A DNA stretch of 7,761 nucleotides from Lentisphaerota bacterium (lineage in GTDB: Bacteria; Verrucomicrobiota; Lentisphaeria; Oligosphaerales; JAFGRS01), in assembly GCA_012514865.1 (NCBI GenBank), contig JAAYZO010000195.1, positions 1 through 7,761 on the forward strand, in the 5' to 3' direction. This document shows positions 1 through 6,441 of the stretch, piece by piece. The first letter of the stretch is position 1. Each line of letters begins with the position of its first letter. The notes under the pieces are model-generated. The model was not told the origin of the DNA, ran no database searches, and saw only the letters and a list, made by a program, of their open reading frames with translations. The position numbers and the translations under genes were made by a program.

Positions 1-21
1 ACTCTGGACTCTGAACTCCGT
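1..21. repeat. 7-bp tandem repeat, three copies
   Basis: Three consecutive 7-mers read ACTCTGG, ACTCTGA and ACTCCGT. The copies differ at one to three positions. The array begins at the window edge and may extend upstream. It lies in gene-free sequence ahead of the HD-domain gene and is followed at once by a different tandem repeat. Confidence 0.6.
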
Positions 22-34
22 GTGCGTGAAGCCC

Positions 35-74
35 GTCCGTGTCAGTCCGTGCGCGTCCGTGCGCGTCCGTGTCT
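35..74. repeat. 10-bp tandem repeat, four copies
   Basis: Four head-to-tail copies of a 10-mer read GTCCGTGTCA, GTCCGTGCGC, GTCCGTGCGC and GTCCGTGTCT. The first seven bases are identical in all four copies and only the last three vary. It looks like a simple-sequence array expanded by replication slippage. No coding frame through it looks real. Confidence 0.85.
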
Positions 75-96
75 GGAGCCCAAGGGCCGCGGGGAC

Positions 97-146
97 GCGG
101 CCCTGGCACCCCCGCGGCCCCGCGGCCCTGGCACCCCGGCGGTCCT
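97..146. repeat. 25-bp tandem duplication
   Basis: Two adjacent 25-bp units (97-121 and 122-146) share a perfect 16-base start, GCGGCCCTGGCACCCC, and differ at three of the remaining nine positions. With the two shorter arrays before it, this makes 1-146 almost entirely repetitive. Positions 147-164 hold nothing recognisable. Confidence 0.75.
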
Positions 147-164
147 GGCCGCGCCGGATCGGGC

Positions 165-192
165 TTGCGGGTCGGATGGGGGCGGCTAGTGT
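165..192 (+). promoter_or_regulatory. weak promoter candidate for the HD-domain gene
   Basis: TTGCGG (165-170) and TAGTGT (187-192) are separated by 16 bp and sit about 40 bp ahead of the GTG start. Each hexamer matches the sigma70 consensus at four of six positions. In sequence this GC-rich such matches arise by chance, so this is only a candidate. A small hairpin (GGGCC-TTTC-GGCCC, 205-218) lies between it and the ribosome binding site. Confidence 0.3.
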
Positions 193-222
193 AGGGCCTC
201 TGCCGGGCCTTTCGGCCCCTGG

Positions 223-228
223 AAGGAG
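223..228 (+). promoter_or_regulatory. ribosome binding site fixing a GTG start
   Basis: AAGGAG lies 5 bases ahead of the GTG at 234. It is the strongest Shine-Dalgarno match in the region and decides that the HD-domain gene starts with GTG here. Confidence 0.8.
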
Positions 229-233
229 CCGCG

Positions 234-1520
234 GTGATCTCTCTCCACTCGATCTGCATACCGGCCTCGCCGCCGGTGGATGTCAGCCCGTACCTGGCGC
301 TGATCGACCATCCCCTGTTTCAGCGTCTGCGCGGTCGCAAGCAGCTCGGCATCAACTACCTGGTCTTCCCGGGCGCGGTTCACACCCGTTTCGAGCATGC
401 CATCGGCTGTCTGGGCCTGACGCAGCGTCTGGCGCGTTTTCAGCGCTGGTCCGAGGACGAGGAGCGCCTGCTCGGCGCCTACGCCTTGGTGCACGACCTG
501 GGTCACGGCCCCTTCTCGCACCAGATCGAGCCGGCCATACCGAGCGACCACCACGAGCGCGGCCTGCTGGCGCTCGAGGGCATGCGCGGCGAGCTGCGCG
601 AGTGCGGCGTGTGCTTCGACGACCTGGCGGCGCTGTGGCGTGGCGAGGACGCGCGGGCCCAGCTTGTCAGCGACCGCAATCTCGGCACCGACAAGCTCGA
701 TTACCTCATGCGTGACGCCCTGCACATCGGCTTCGCCGGGGCGCCCGACATCGAGAAGATCCAGTTCTACAGCGCCTTCAGCGAGGGCGTGCTGACGATC
801 GAAGAGAAGTTCACCGAGGAGATCAAGCGGCTGCAGAAGTTCTACTCCTACCTGCATCAGCACGGCTACCTGAACAAGGCGGCGCTGAGTGCACAGCGGG
901 TCCTGCAGCGTGCCGTCCAGGAGGAGCTGCGGGCGCGGCCCGGCTGTGACCCGCTGGCGCTGTGGTCGATGACCGACGAGGACCTGACCGGGTGGCTCCG
1001 GCAGGCCCGCAGCGCCGGGTCGCGGCGGCTGCAGGAGCGCCTGACGACGCGGCGGCTGCACCGGACCGTCCTGGCGATTCGTCCGGAGGGCTACGGCTAT
1101 GTCGAGCGCTGTTCCGAGAAGCCGATGCAAGTGCTGGAGTGGCCGCGGGGGCGTCTGCGGCGGTTTGCCGACTACTGCGGTCGTTGCGAGGCCCTCCTGG
1201 CGCTGGAGGACCGCCTGGCGGCGCGTTGCGGTCTGCCGGCCGGCGAGGTCCTGGTGGCGCCGATGCCGTACTTCCGCAAGCTCCTGCCGCAGGACGTGCG
1301 CCTGCGCTCCAGCCGTAACGGGGGCAGCTTCAGCCTTTTCGAGAACGACCGCGACCACGTGCGCTCGCTGGAGGGCGACTACCTGCGGACCTTCGCCGTG
1401 CGGGTGACGGCGGTGCCGGAGTCGCGTCAGGCGGTGTGGCGGCAGTGGGAGGCGCTGGCGGAGGTGATTCAAGAAGCCTGTGGATCCGATGCTGGCGGCG
1501 CCGGCGAATCCCCTGGGTGA
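234..1520 (+). CDS. HD-domain phosphohydrolase, SAMHD1/dNTPase-like
   Basis: This 428-residue protein belongs to the HD superfamily close to SAMHD1 and the bacterial YwfO-type enzymes. Known members hydrolyse deoxynucleoside triphosphates to nucleoside plus triphosphate in the cytoplasm; that activity here is inferred. The metal ligands are all visible: H55 in HTRFEH, H87-D88 in HDLGHGPFSH, and D153 in GTDKLDYLMRD. R52, H91, H96, H107, Y157 and D161 match the catalytic-pocket residues of SAMHD1. D25, Q30 and R33 in DHPLFQRLR match its guanine-nucleotide allosteric site, and Q37 follows in RKQLG. The N-terminal DPIHG-like motif common in the family is not recognisable. Residues about 180-428 form a helical C-terminal region without a family I can name. 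The GTG start is supported by AAGGAG five bases upstream. The last 63 codons overlap the convergent minus-strand gene. The HD assignment is firm; the substrate is open. Confidence 0.93.
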   Translation: MISLHSICIPASPPVDVSPYLALIDHPLFQRLRGRKQLGINYLVFPGAVHTRFEHAIGCLGLTQRLARFQRWSEDEERLLGAYALVHDLGHGPFSHQIEPAIPSDHHERGLLALEGMRGELRECGVCFDDLAALWRGEDARAQLVSDRNLGTDKLDYLMRDALHIGFAGAPDIEKIQFYSAFSEGVLTIEEKFTEEIKRLQKFYSYLHQHGYLNKAALSAQRVLQRAVQEELRARPGCDPLALWSMTDEDLTGWLRQARSAGSRRLQERLTTRRLHRTVLAIRPEGYGYVERCSEKPMQVLEWPRGRLRRFADYCGRCEALLALEDRLAARCGLPAGEVLVAPMPYFRKLLPQDVRLRSSRNGGSFSLFENDRDHVRSLEGDYLRTFAVRVTAVPESRQAVWRQWEALAEVIQEACGSDAGGAGESPG

Positions 1521-3030
1521 ACTCGATATCGGCGGCGACGAGCTCCGGCAGGCTGCTCTGGAGGGCGCGGCGGCGGGCGAGGTAGCGCCGGGCCTCGGCG
1601 GCGACCGCGGCGAGGTCGCGCAGGATGCTCCGCTGCATGACCTCGGCGAAGTGCTCGGGTTCGAGGCAGCGTCGCAGGTGGTCCTCATGCATGAGGCGCA
1701 TGAGGCTGCGGTAACGCCGCAGGATTTCGCCGCCGAGGAGGTCGTGTTCGCGGAAGCTGGCGTAGAACACAGCGAGGAAGCGCACCACGCGTTCGCGCTG
1801 GCGGAGGCTGTCGAACTGGAGGGTGGCGGCATCCAGTTCGTTGAGGGCCCACTCGCGCGCCTCGCGGTTGCCGAAGGTCAGCGTCGTGATGGTCTGCTGG
1901 GGCGGGATGCCGTCGCGGAGGCCTTGGAGGAAGGCGCGGCGCACGGCGTCTTCGGCCAGGCGCAGGAGTTTGCCCTCCCACTGGTCGCGGCCGCGGCCGA
2001 CGAGGCCAAAGAAGGCGACGGCGAAGGTATACGGCCCTTCGGGCACATCGAGGATGCGGTCGGCGATCAGGAGCACGGGGGTGAAGAGCCCCTCGATGCG
2101 CAGAATCTCGCGGACAATCGCGCCGCTGCGCCAGGGGTGCGCTTCGGCGCCCTCGGCGCTGACCGAACGGCTCAGGCTGACGAAGCGCAGGATGGCCTCG
2201 CCGATATCGGCGAGGGCGGACTTGAGCCAGGCCAGGAGGGTCCGGTCGTCGGTGCGGCGGTCACGGATGAGGATCTGCAGGCGGGCCAGGGCCGGCCCGC
2301 GCGCGGTCGTCTCGCGGGACCACGCCTCGAGGGCGTGCCGACAGAGCAGGCGGTCGGCGCGCCGCACGACGTGGGGCCACTGCTGGAGGAGGTTCTGATC
2401 GGCGCTCCAGGCCTCGGCCCAGGCCAGGGCCGGCCGCGGCACGGTCGGACGGGTGTGCCAGGCGTTGAGGATGTCGCGGACGACATCGGCGTCGAGGTCG
2501 CCGCGGTGCGCCTCGAGGAAGGCAAGCTGCCAGGACCACGCCTTCTCGGCATCGACCCGCAGCATGACCCCGAAGAGGCACTCCAGGACGGTCTCGACCA
2601 GCTCGTTGCGGCGCCGGCAGGCCTCGACGGCGCGGATGGTCTCGCGCGGCATCTCGAGGGCATCGAGGACGCGGCACCACTCCAGGGGCGTATAGAGCTG
2701 TCGCGGGACCATGGCGACGGACTGCTCGGCGGGGGTGGCCTGGCGGGCGTCGCGGCTGATCTGGTCGCGCGCCGCCAGGAGGCGTGCCGACTGGTCCAGG
2801 GCCGCGAAGTACTCCCGGAGGACCTCGGTGGCGATGCGCTTCTGCGGGCTGGCGAGGTAGTGCTGGATGAGTTCCTCGGCGAAGGCGGCCAGCTCGCCGA
2901 AACGGCGCCCGTCGGCGGCGTCGGCGAGGGCGTGGAGGTCCTGCAGGTCGGCCACCCCGAGGTCGGGGTTGAGCGAGAGCAGCCGCCGCAGGCGCTGCTG
3001 CAGTTCGTTGAAGGCCTGCTGTGCGTCCAT
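1330..3030 (-). CDS. hypothetical helical protein with a Pro/Ala/Arg-rich tail
   Basis: I do not recognise this 566-residue protein. It has no signal peptide, membrane segment or familiar catalytic motif, and looks like a soluble, mostly helical protein rich in Leu, Ala, Arg and Glu with scattered Trp and Cys. Residues 1-60 (MDAQQAFNELQQRLRRLL onward) suggest amphipathic helices. Residues 507-519 hold a basic cluster, IRRRRQHR. Residues 520-566 are low-complexity Pro/Ala/Ser/Arg. The tail from residue 504 is read antisense to the HD gene. Its composition follows from that phase, because the second codon positions face the HD gene's GC-rich third positions and so specify mainly Pro, Ala, Ser, Thr, Arg and Gly. 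The start at 3030 was preferred over an in-frame ATG at 3126, since the extra 32 residues are Arg-rich and run through an inverted repeat; neither start has a strong Shine-Dalgarno site. The strand is favoured because the opposing frame gives a monotonous Gly/Ala/Glu/Asp product. Confidence 0.72.
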   Translation of the reverse strand: MDAQQAFNELQQRLRRLLSLNPDLGVADLQDLHALADAADGRRFGELAAFAEELIQHYLASPQKRIATEVLREYFAALDQSARLLAARDQISRDARQATPAEQSVAMVPRQLYTPLEWCRVLDALEMPRETIRAVEACRRRNELVETVLECLFGVMLRVDAEKAWSWQLAFLEAHRGDLDADVVRDILNAWHTRPTVPRPALAWAEAWSADQNLLQQWPHVVRRADRLLCRHALEAWSRETTARGPALARLQILIRDRRTDDRTLLAWLKSALADIGEAILRFVSLSRSVSAEGAEAHPWRSGAIVREILRIEGLFTPVLLIADRILDVPEGPYTFAVAFFGLVGRGRDQWEGKLLRLAEDAVRRAFLQGLRDGIPPQQTITTLTFGNREAREWALNELDAATLQFDSLRQRERVVRFLAVFYASFREHDLLGGEILRRYRSLMRLMHEDHLRRCLEPEHFAEVMQRSILRDLAAVAAEARRYLARRRALQSSLPELVAADIEFTQGIRRRRQHRIHRLLESPPPAPPTAATPPDATPAPPSPARRRSAGSRPPASARGRGRSRKG

Positions 3031-3085
3031 AGTCGTCCCGGTTTGGCCGGCCCGTCGTCGCGCCCGGCGCTGCAGCAATTTAGCC

Positions 3086-3125
3086 TGGATTGTTCGCGAA
3101 GCGCGGCTGCCTCGCTCACAATCCA
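3086..3125. repeat. imperfect 17-bp inverted repeat
   Basis: TGGATTGTTCGCGAAGC (3086-3102) pairs with GCCTCGCTCACAATCCA (3109-3125) across a 6-base spacer. Fourteen of 17 positions match, and the outer eight bases (TGGATTGT/ACAATCCA) match perfectly. It lies 56 bp upstream of the minus-strand start and 230 bp upstream of the glycosyltransferase start. It could be a repressor operator, a hairpin in the minus-strand leader, or one copy of a dispersed REP-like element. Sequence alone cannot separate these. Confidence 0.7.
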
Positions 3126-3249
3126 CGTGCGCCGCAGGGCGACCTGCTCAGGAGCCGCCGTGCGGCGCGTGAACAGGTCAGGCTGGCCCGCGGTGGCGGG
3201 GCCGGCGGTCCGCTGCCGCGGCTGTCGCTGTCCAGGCGGGCCCGCGGCA

Positions 3250-3257
3250 AGTATAGT
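3250..3257. promoter_or_regulatory. two-sided -10-like element between divergent genes
   Basis: The 8 bases at 3250-3257 give TATAGT on the plus strand (3252-3257) and TATACT on the minus strand (3255-3250). Each is one mismatch from the TATAAT -10 consensus, and this is a rare AT-rich spot in very GC-rich DNA. No convincing -35 box sits at 16-18 bp on either side; the plus-strand option is TGTCCA at 3229-3234. It could serve the glycosyltransferase gene, whose start is about 100 bp away, the minus-strand gene, or both. The rest of the 324-bp region (3031-3354), apart from the inverted repeat, shows nothing I can name. Confidence 0.35.
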
Positions 3258-3354
3258 ACGCTTCCGACCCCGGCGCCGCCGCGGGCGCGGCCGCGCGGCT
3301 GGGCCTTCGGCCGCCGCCGGGAGCATCGGGCAGGGCAAGACCACACCGGGCGCT

Positions 3355-5268
3355 ATGGAAGCACGCACAGCTCAGCAGGACCGCAGGCGGATGGCGCAGG
3401 GCGCCGGGCTTCTGTTGCTGACCGCGCTGCTGGTGTACCTGCCGCCGATGCTCTGGCGCGAGGTGCGCAGCCGCGAGGCGCTCTACGCGACGGTGGCCGA
3501 GGAGATGATCCGTTCGGGTACGGCCTGGCGTCTGACCGTCCATGGCGACCCGGTGCAGTCGTACCCCGGCTACGCCTGGCTGGTGGCGCTCGGTCAGGAG
3601 GCGGGCCTCACGGACACGCTGGCGCTGCGTCTGCCGGCCTTCCTCTCGGTGCTGGGCCTGGCGGCGCTGTGCGGCGTCGTCGGTTTTCGCCGTGGCGGTC
3701 CGACGGCGGGCCTGGTGGCGGCGGCGATGGTGCTGTTCAACCCGGCCTCGCTGCGGGTCGGCTGTCGAGCCCAGCACGAGTCGCTCCTGGCGTTGCTGCT
3801 AGCCGGCGCCTGGATGGCATGGTACTCCTTCGGCCAACGTCGCAAGCAGTGGGCCGCGGGGTGGGCCGGGGCCATGCTGCTGGTGTTGCTGGCGACCTTC
3901 ACCGCCGGGGCGCGCGCCCTGGCCGTGTTCTACCTGCCCTTCCTCTTCCTGCGGCGGCCGGTGCGCGGCCGCCAGCGGCTCCTGCTCGCCTCGCATCTGG
4001 TCGTCCTGGGCGTCACCATCGCGGCCGTCGTCGTCTGGCTGCGCCATGTTCCGGACCAGACCTTTCTGCCCTGGAATGCCCTGAGCACCCTGCCCGAAGT
4101 GACGATCAGCTACCCGCTCGAGATCCTGCTGTTTCCCTTTAAATGTCTGCTCTACCTGATGCCGTGGCCATTCCTGGCCTGGCCGGCCTTCTGCATGGCC
4201 TACCGGCCGTTGGAGCGCAGCCCGGTGGCCTTCCACTACCTGCGCACGATCACGGCCTCGGCCTTCATCGCGGCCTGGGTGATTCCGAAGGTCTCGCCGC
4301 TGGTGCTCCTGCCGGTGCTGGGTCCCCTGTCGATCATGACCGGCCTGCACGCCGAGCTGCTGTTTCGGCGGCATGGCCGCAGGCTGCATCTGCTGAGCAC
4401 GGTGCTGTCGATCGGTGCGGTCGTGCTGTCGGGCGTGGTGCTCCTGGCGGCGCTGCTGCATCTCTCGGGGGTGGCCTGGCTGGACGGCCTTGGGCGCGGC
4501 CCGGCAACGGCCCTGGCGGGGCTCTTCGTGGTGCTGCTGGCGGTCGGCCTGCTGGCCTGGCGGGGTGCGTTGCGGCGGCTGCCCGTGCTGGCGCATCTGG
4601 TCCTGGGCTTCGCGGTCGTGTCCGGCGGCATCCTGTCGGTGCGCACCACGGTGGAGGTCTGGGCCGGCGGCGAGATGCGGGCGGCGGGGCGGGCGCTGGC
4701 GGGTCAGTCGGCGGTGCCGTCGTACCTCCTGGCGCCGCCGCCGGCGCTGCCCGAGGCGGCCGGCACGGCCGCGGCGCCGACACCGCCGGCCGGCGGGGCC
4801 GCCACCGGTGGCGGGCCGAACGGCTCGCCGGCGGTCGTCTACCGGCCCCTGGCCGAGTCCGTGATCTACCGCCAGACGCGCAGTCCGCACCTCGGCGTGT
4901 GCTTCTATCTGGACCGGCCGGTGCGGCGCGTCGACGACCCGCGCACGCAGATACCCCTGCCCCTGCCGGGGCCCCGCCCGCCTCTCGGCGACCTGGTCAC
5001 CGGCGCCGCGACGCCGCCGGAGGGCACCGCCGCGGAGCCGGTCTACCGCGATGCGATCTACGCGCTCTGCGACAGCGGCCCGCCGGTGGTCCCCGAGGTC
5101 GACTGGGTGCCGCTGACGCCGCCGCTGGACCTGCTCGGGCGCCGGGCGGTGCGCCTGGAGTGGTTCCCGGAACGCTTCCGGCTGCTGCGGCTGTACACCA
5201 CGGCCGCGGCCTTGCCGGTAGACCACCAGCCGGATGTCGTGCGGCTCTACCGCGGTGTGCGGCGGTGA
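3355..5268 (+). CDS. multi-pass glycosyltransferase-like membrane protein (ArnT/PMT_2-like)
   Basis: This 637-residue protein resembles GT-C fold glycosyltransferases of the PMT_2/ArnT type, which move sugars from lipid-phosphate donors outside the cytoplasmic membrane. Roughly 11-13 hydrophobic segments fall between residues 16 and 432, starting with GAGLLLLTALLVYLPPMLW. The first outer loop carries SREALYATVAEEM (39-51), aligning with the family's DE-x-x-YA motif. A later GDPVQSYPGYAWLVAL and ALRLPAFLSVLGL (90-102) also fit the family. The usual Asp of the motif is replaced by Arg40, leaving Glu41 as the nearest acid, so activity and substrate are uncertain. Residues 433-637 form a soluble part, with a Pro/Ala/Gly-rich linker at about 459-491 followed by a Tyr- and Arg-containing domain I do not recognise. 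The ATG at 3355 lacks a strong Shine-Dalgarno site, and the ATG at 3391 (MAQGAG) is an alternative just before the first membrane helix. The gene ends 17 bp before rlmN, so the two are probably co-transcribed. Confidence 0.8.
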   Translation: MEARTAQQDRRRMAQGAGLLLLTALLVYLPPMLWREVRSREALYATVAEEMIRSGTAWRLTVHGDPVQSYPGYAWLVALGQEAGLTDTLALRLPAFLSVLGLAALCGVVGFRRGGPTAGLVAAAMVLFNPASLRVGCRAQHESLLALLLAGAWMAWYSFGQRRKQWAAGWAGAMLLVLLATFTAGARALAVFYLPFLFLRRPVRGRQRLLLASHLVVLGVTIAAVVVWLRHVPDQTFLPWNALSTLPEVTISYPLEILLFPFKCLLYLMPWPFLAWPAFCMAYRPLERSPVAFHYLRTITASAFIAAWVIPKVSPLVLLPVLGPLSIMTGLHAELLFRRHGRRLHLLSTVLSIGAVVLSGVVLLAALLHLSGVAWLDGLGRGPATALAGLFVVLLAVGLLAWRGALRRLPVLAHLVLGFAVVSGGILSVRTTVEVWAGGEMRAAGRALAGQSAVPSYLLAPPPALPEAAGTAAAPTPPAGGAATGGGPNGSPAVVYRPLAESVIYRQTRSPHLGVCFYLDRPVRRVDDPRTQIPLPLPGPRPPLGDLVTGAATPPEGTAAEPVYRDAIYALCDSGPPVVPEVDWVPLTPPLDLLGRRAVRLEWFPERFRLLRLYTTAAALPVDHQPDVVRLYRGVRR

Positions 5269-5285
5269 GCGGCCGGTCAGGACGT

Positions 5286-6311
5286 ATGCGAACCCCCATC
5301 AAGAATCTCGACGACGAGGCCCTGGCCGCCTGGCTGCGTGAGCACGGCCAGCCCGGCTTCCGGCTCGGCCAGATACGGCAGTGGCTCTACGGCCGCTGGG
5401 CCGAGGACTTCGCGGCCATGGCCAACCTGCCGGCGGCGCTGCGGCAGGACCTGGCGGCGGATTTCGCGGCGTTCAGCCTGACCATCGCCGAACGCCTTGA
5501 GGCCGACGATGGCACCGTCAAGTGGCTCCTGCGCCTGCTCGACGGCGAGACCATCGAGGCGGTGCTCATCCGCACCCCGACGCGCAGCACCGTCTGCATC
5601 AGCACCCAGGTCGGCTGCCCGGTGCGCTGCGTGTTCTGCGCCAGCGGCCGCGACGGGCTGGTGCGCGACCTGCAGCCGGCCGAGATCATCGATCAGGTCC
5701 TCCTGGCCTGCCGTGAACTCGGTCGGCGTGTCGACAACGTGGTCGTCATGGGCATGGGCGAGCCGCTGCTGAATTTCGACGCCGTGGTGACGGCTCTGGA
5801 TCGACTGCAGGACGCCGCCGGTCTGGGGCTGGGGGCGCGCCACGTGACCCTCTCGACGAGCGGGATTGTCCCTGGCATGGAGCGCCTGGCGCACCTCAGG
5901 CGGCAGTGGCACCTGGCCCTGAGTCTGCACGCGGTCAGCGAGGCGCAGCGCGCCCGGCTCATACCGCCGCGGTACCGCTATGCCTTGGCGGAGGTCCTGG
6001 AGGCATGCCGGCTGTACCGCGCCTGCACCGGCCGGATTGTCACCCTGGAGTATGCCCTGATGCCGGGGACGAACGACAGCGATGCCGACGTCCGCGGCCT
6101 GGCAGCCATCGCCCGCGACCTCGATGCCCGCATCAACCTCATCCCCTGCAATCCGGTCGACGCCACCCAGACGACGCCGGGCGCCGCCGCGGTGCGGCGC
6201 TTCGAGAGCGCGGTCCGCGCCCTGGGTGCGAAGATCACGGTGCGCCAGCGTAAGGGCGACCGCATTCAGGCCGCCTGCGGACAGCTCCGGCGCCGACCGC
6301 AGGACGCCTGA
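5286..6311 (+). CDS. rlmN: dual-specificity 23S rRNA/tRNA adenine-C2 methyltransferase RlmN
   Basis: RlmN is a radical-SAM enzyme that methylates C2 of A2503 in 23S rRNA and of A37 in some tRNAs, in the cytoplasm. The 341-residue length is close to the family norm. The iron-sulfur motif CPVRCVFC gives Cys111, Cys115 and Cys118. The two catalytic cysteines are also present: Cys104 in VCISTQVG, matching E. coli C118, and Cys331 in GDRIQAACGQL, matching E. coli C355, the carrier of the methyl group. Other family signatures are QIRQWLY (29-35), MGMGEPLLNF, STSGIVPGM, LALSLHA and NLIPCNPV. All key residues are intact. Start at ATG 5286, 17 bp after the glycosyltransferase stop; AGGA at 5279-5282 is close and weak as a Shine-Dalgarno site. 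It may depend on transcription from upstream. The Cfr resistance methyltransferase is a relative, but the overall motif set fits RlmN. Confidence 0.96.
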   Translation: MRTPIKNLDDEALAAWLREHGQPGFRLGQIRQWLYGRWAEDFAAMANLPAALRQDLAADFAAFSLTIAERLEADDGTVKWLLRLLDGETIEAVLIRTPTRSTVCISTQVGCPVRCVFCASGRDGLVRDLQPAEIIDQVLLACRELGRRVDNVVVMGMGEPLLNFDAVVTALDRLQDAAGLGLGARHVTLSTSGIVPGMERLAHLRRQWHLALSLHAVSEAQRARLIPPRYRYALAEVLEACRLYRACTGRIVTLEYALMPGTNDSDADVRGLAAIARDLDARINLIPCNPVDATQTTPGAAAVRRFESAVRALGAKITVRQRKGDRIQAACGQLRRRPQDA

Positions 6312-6380
6312 TGCGGAACCCTGGCAGGGAAAAGTCGCGAAATTTCCTCTAGATCGCTGCCGGGACGGGGCTTGCAATGC

Positions 6381-6409
6381 TTGACTTCGCTTTTCGTGGG
6401 GTTTACAAT
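6381..6409 (+). promoter_or_regulatory. sigma70-type promoter of the HU gene
   Basis: TTGACT (6381-6386) and TACAAT (6404-6409) are separated by exactly 17 bp. Each is one mismatch from consensus (TTGACA, TATAAT). This sits in a locally AT-richer stretch between rlmN and the HU gene, 32 bp ahead of the start codon. The predicted transcription start is near 6416, giving a short leader. It indicates strong, independent expression of HU, as expected for an abundant nucleoid protein. Confidence 0.88.
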
Positions 6410-6431
6410 GGTAGCGGTGCACGGACAACCC

Positions 6432-6437
6432 AGGAGG
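6432..6437 (+). promoter_or_regulatory. strong ribosome binding site of the HU gene
   Basis: AGGAGG lies 4 bases ahead of the ATG at 6442. It is a full Shine-Dalgarno match and, with the promoter just upstream, points to high expression. Confidence 0.88.
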
Positions 6438-6441
6438 ACCC

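Noticed and set aside
20..715. Plus-strand frame of 231 codons starting in the repeats.
   Set aside because: It runs through the tandem repeats and then out of frame through the HD gene; the product is Arg/Pro/Ala-rich without a domain.
186..1832. Long minus-strand open frame of 548 codons across the HD gene.
   Set aside because: It is antisense to the HD-phosphohydrolase, whose catalytic motifs prove the plus strand. The product is Ser/Arg/Ala/His-rich low-quality sequence, typical of shadows in high-GC DNA.
1480..3354. The open reading frame of the glycosyltransferase gene extends upstream by 625 codons to 1480.
   Set aside because: The extension is the antisense shadow of the minus-strand 566-residue gene. 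Its product is monotonous Gly/Ala/Glu/Asp and then Arg-rich, with no domain. The protein-like sequence with a membrane helix starts at 3355.
3799..5226. Minus-strand open frame of 475 codons within the glycosyltransferase gene.
   Set aside because: The product is Gln/Arg/His/Gly-rich with no hydrophobic core, while the plus strand encodes clear membrane helices.
4143..5285. Upstream in-frame extension of rlmN by 381 codons.
   Set aside because: It lies out of frame within the glycosyltransferase gene and is Gly/Ala/Arg-rich; RlmN has its normal length from the ATG at 5286.
6327..6347. Possible GGAAA/TTTCC stem after rlmN as a terminator.
   Set aside because: Only five mostly weak pairs with a 10-base loop and no T tract; too little to call.
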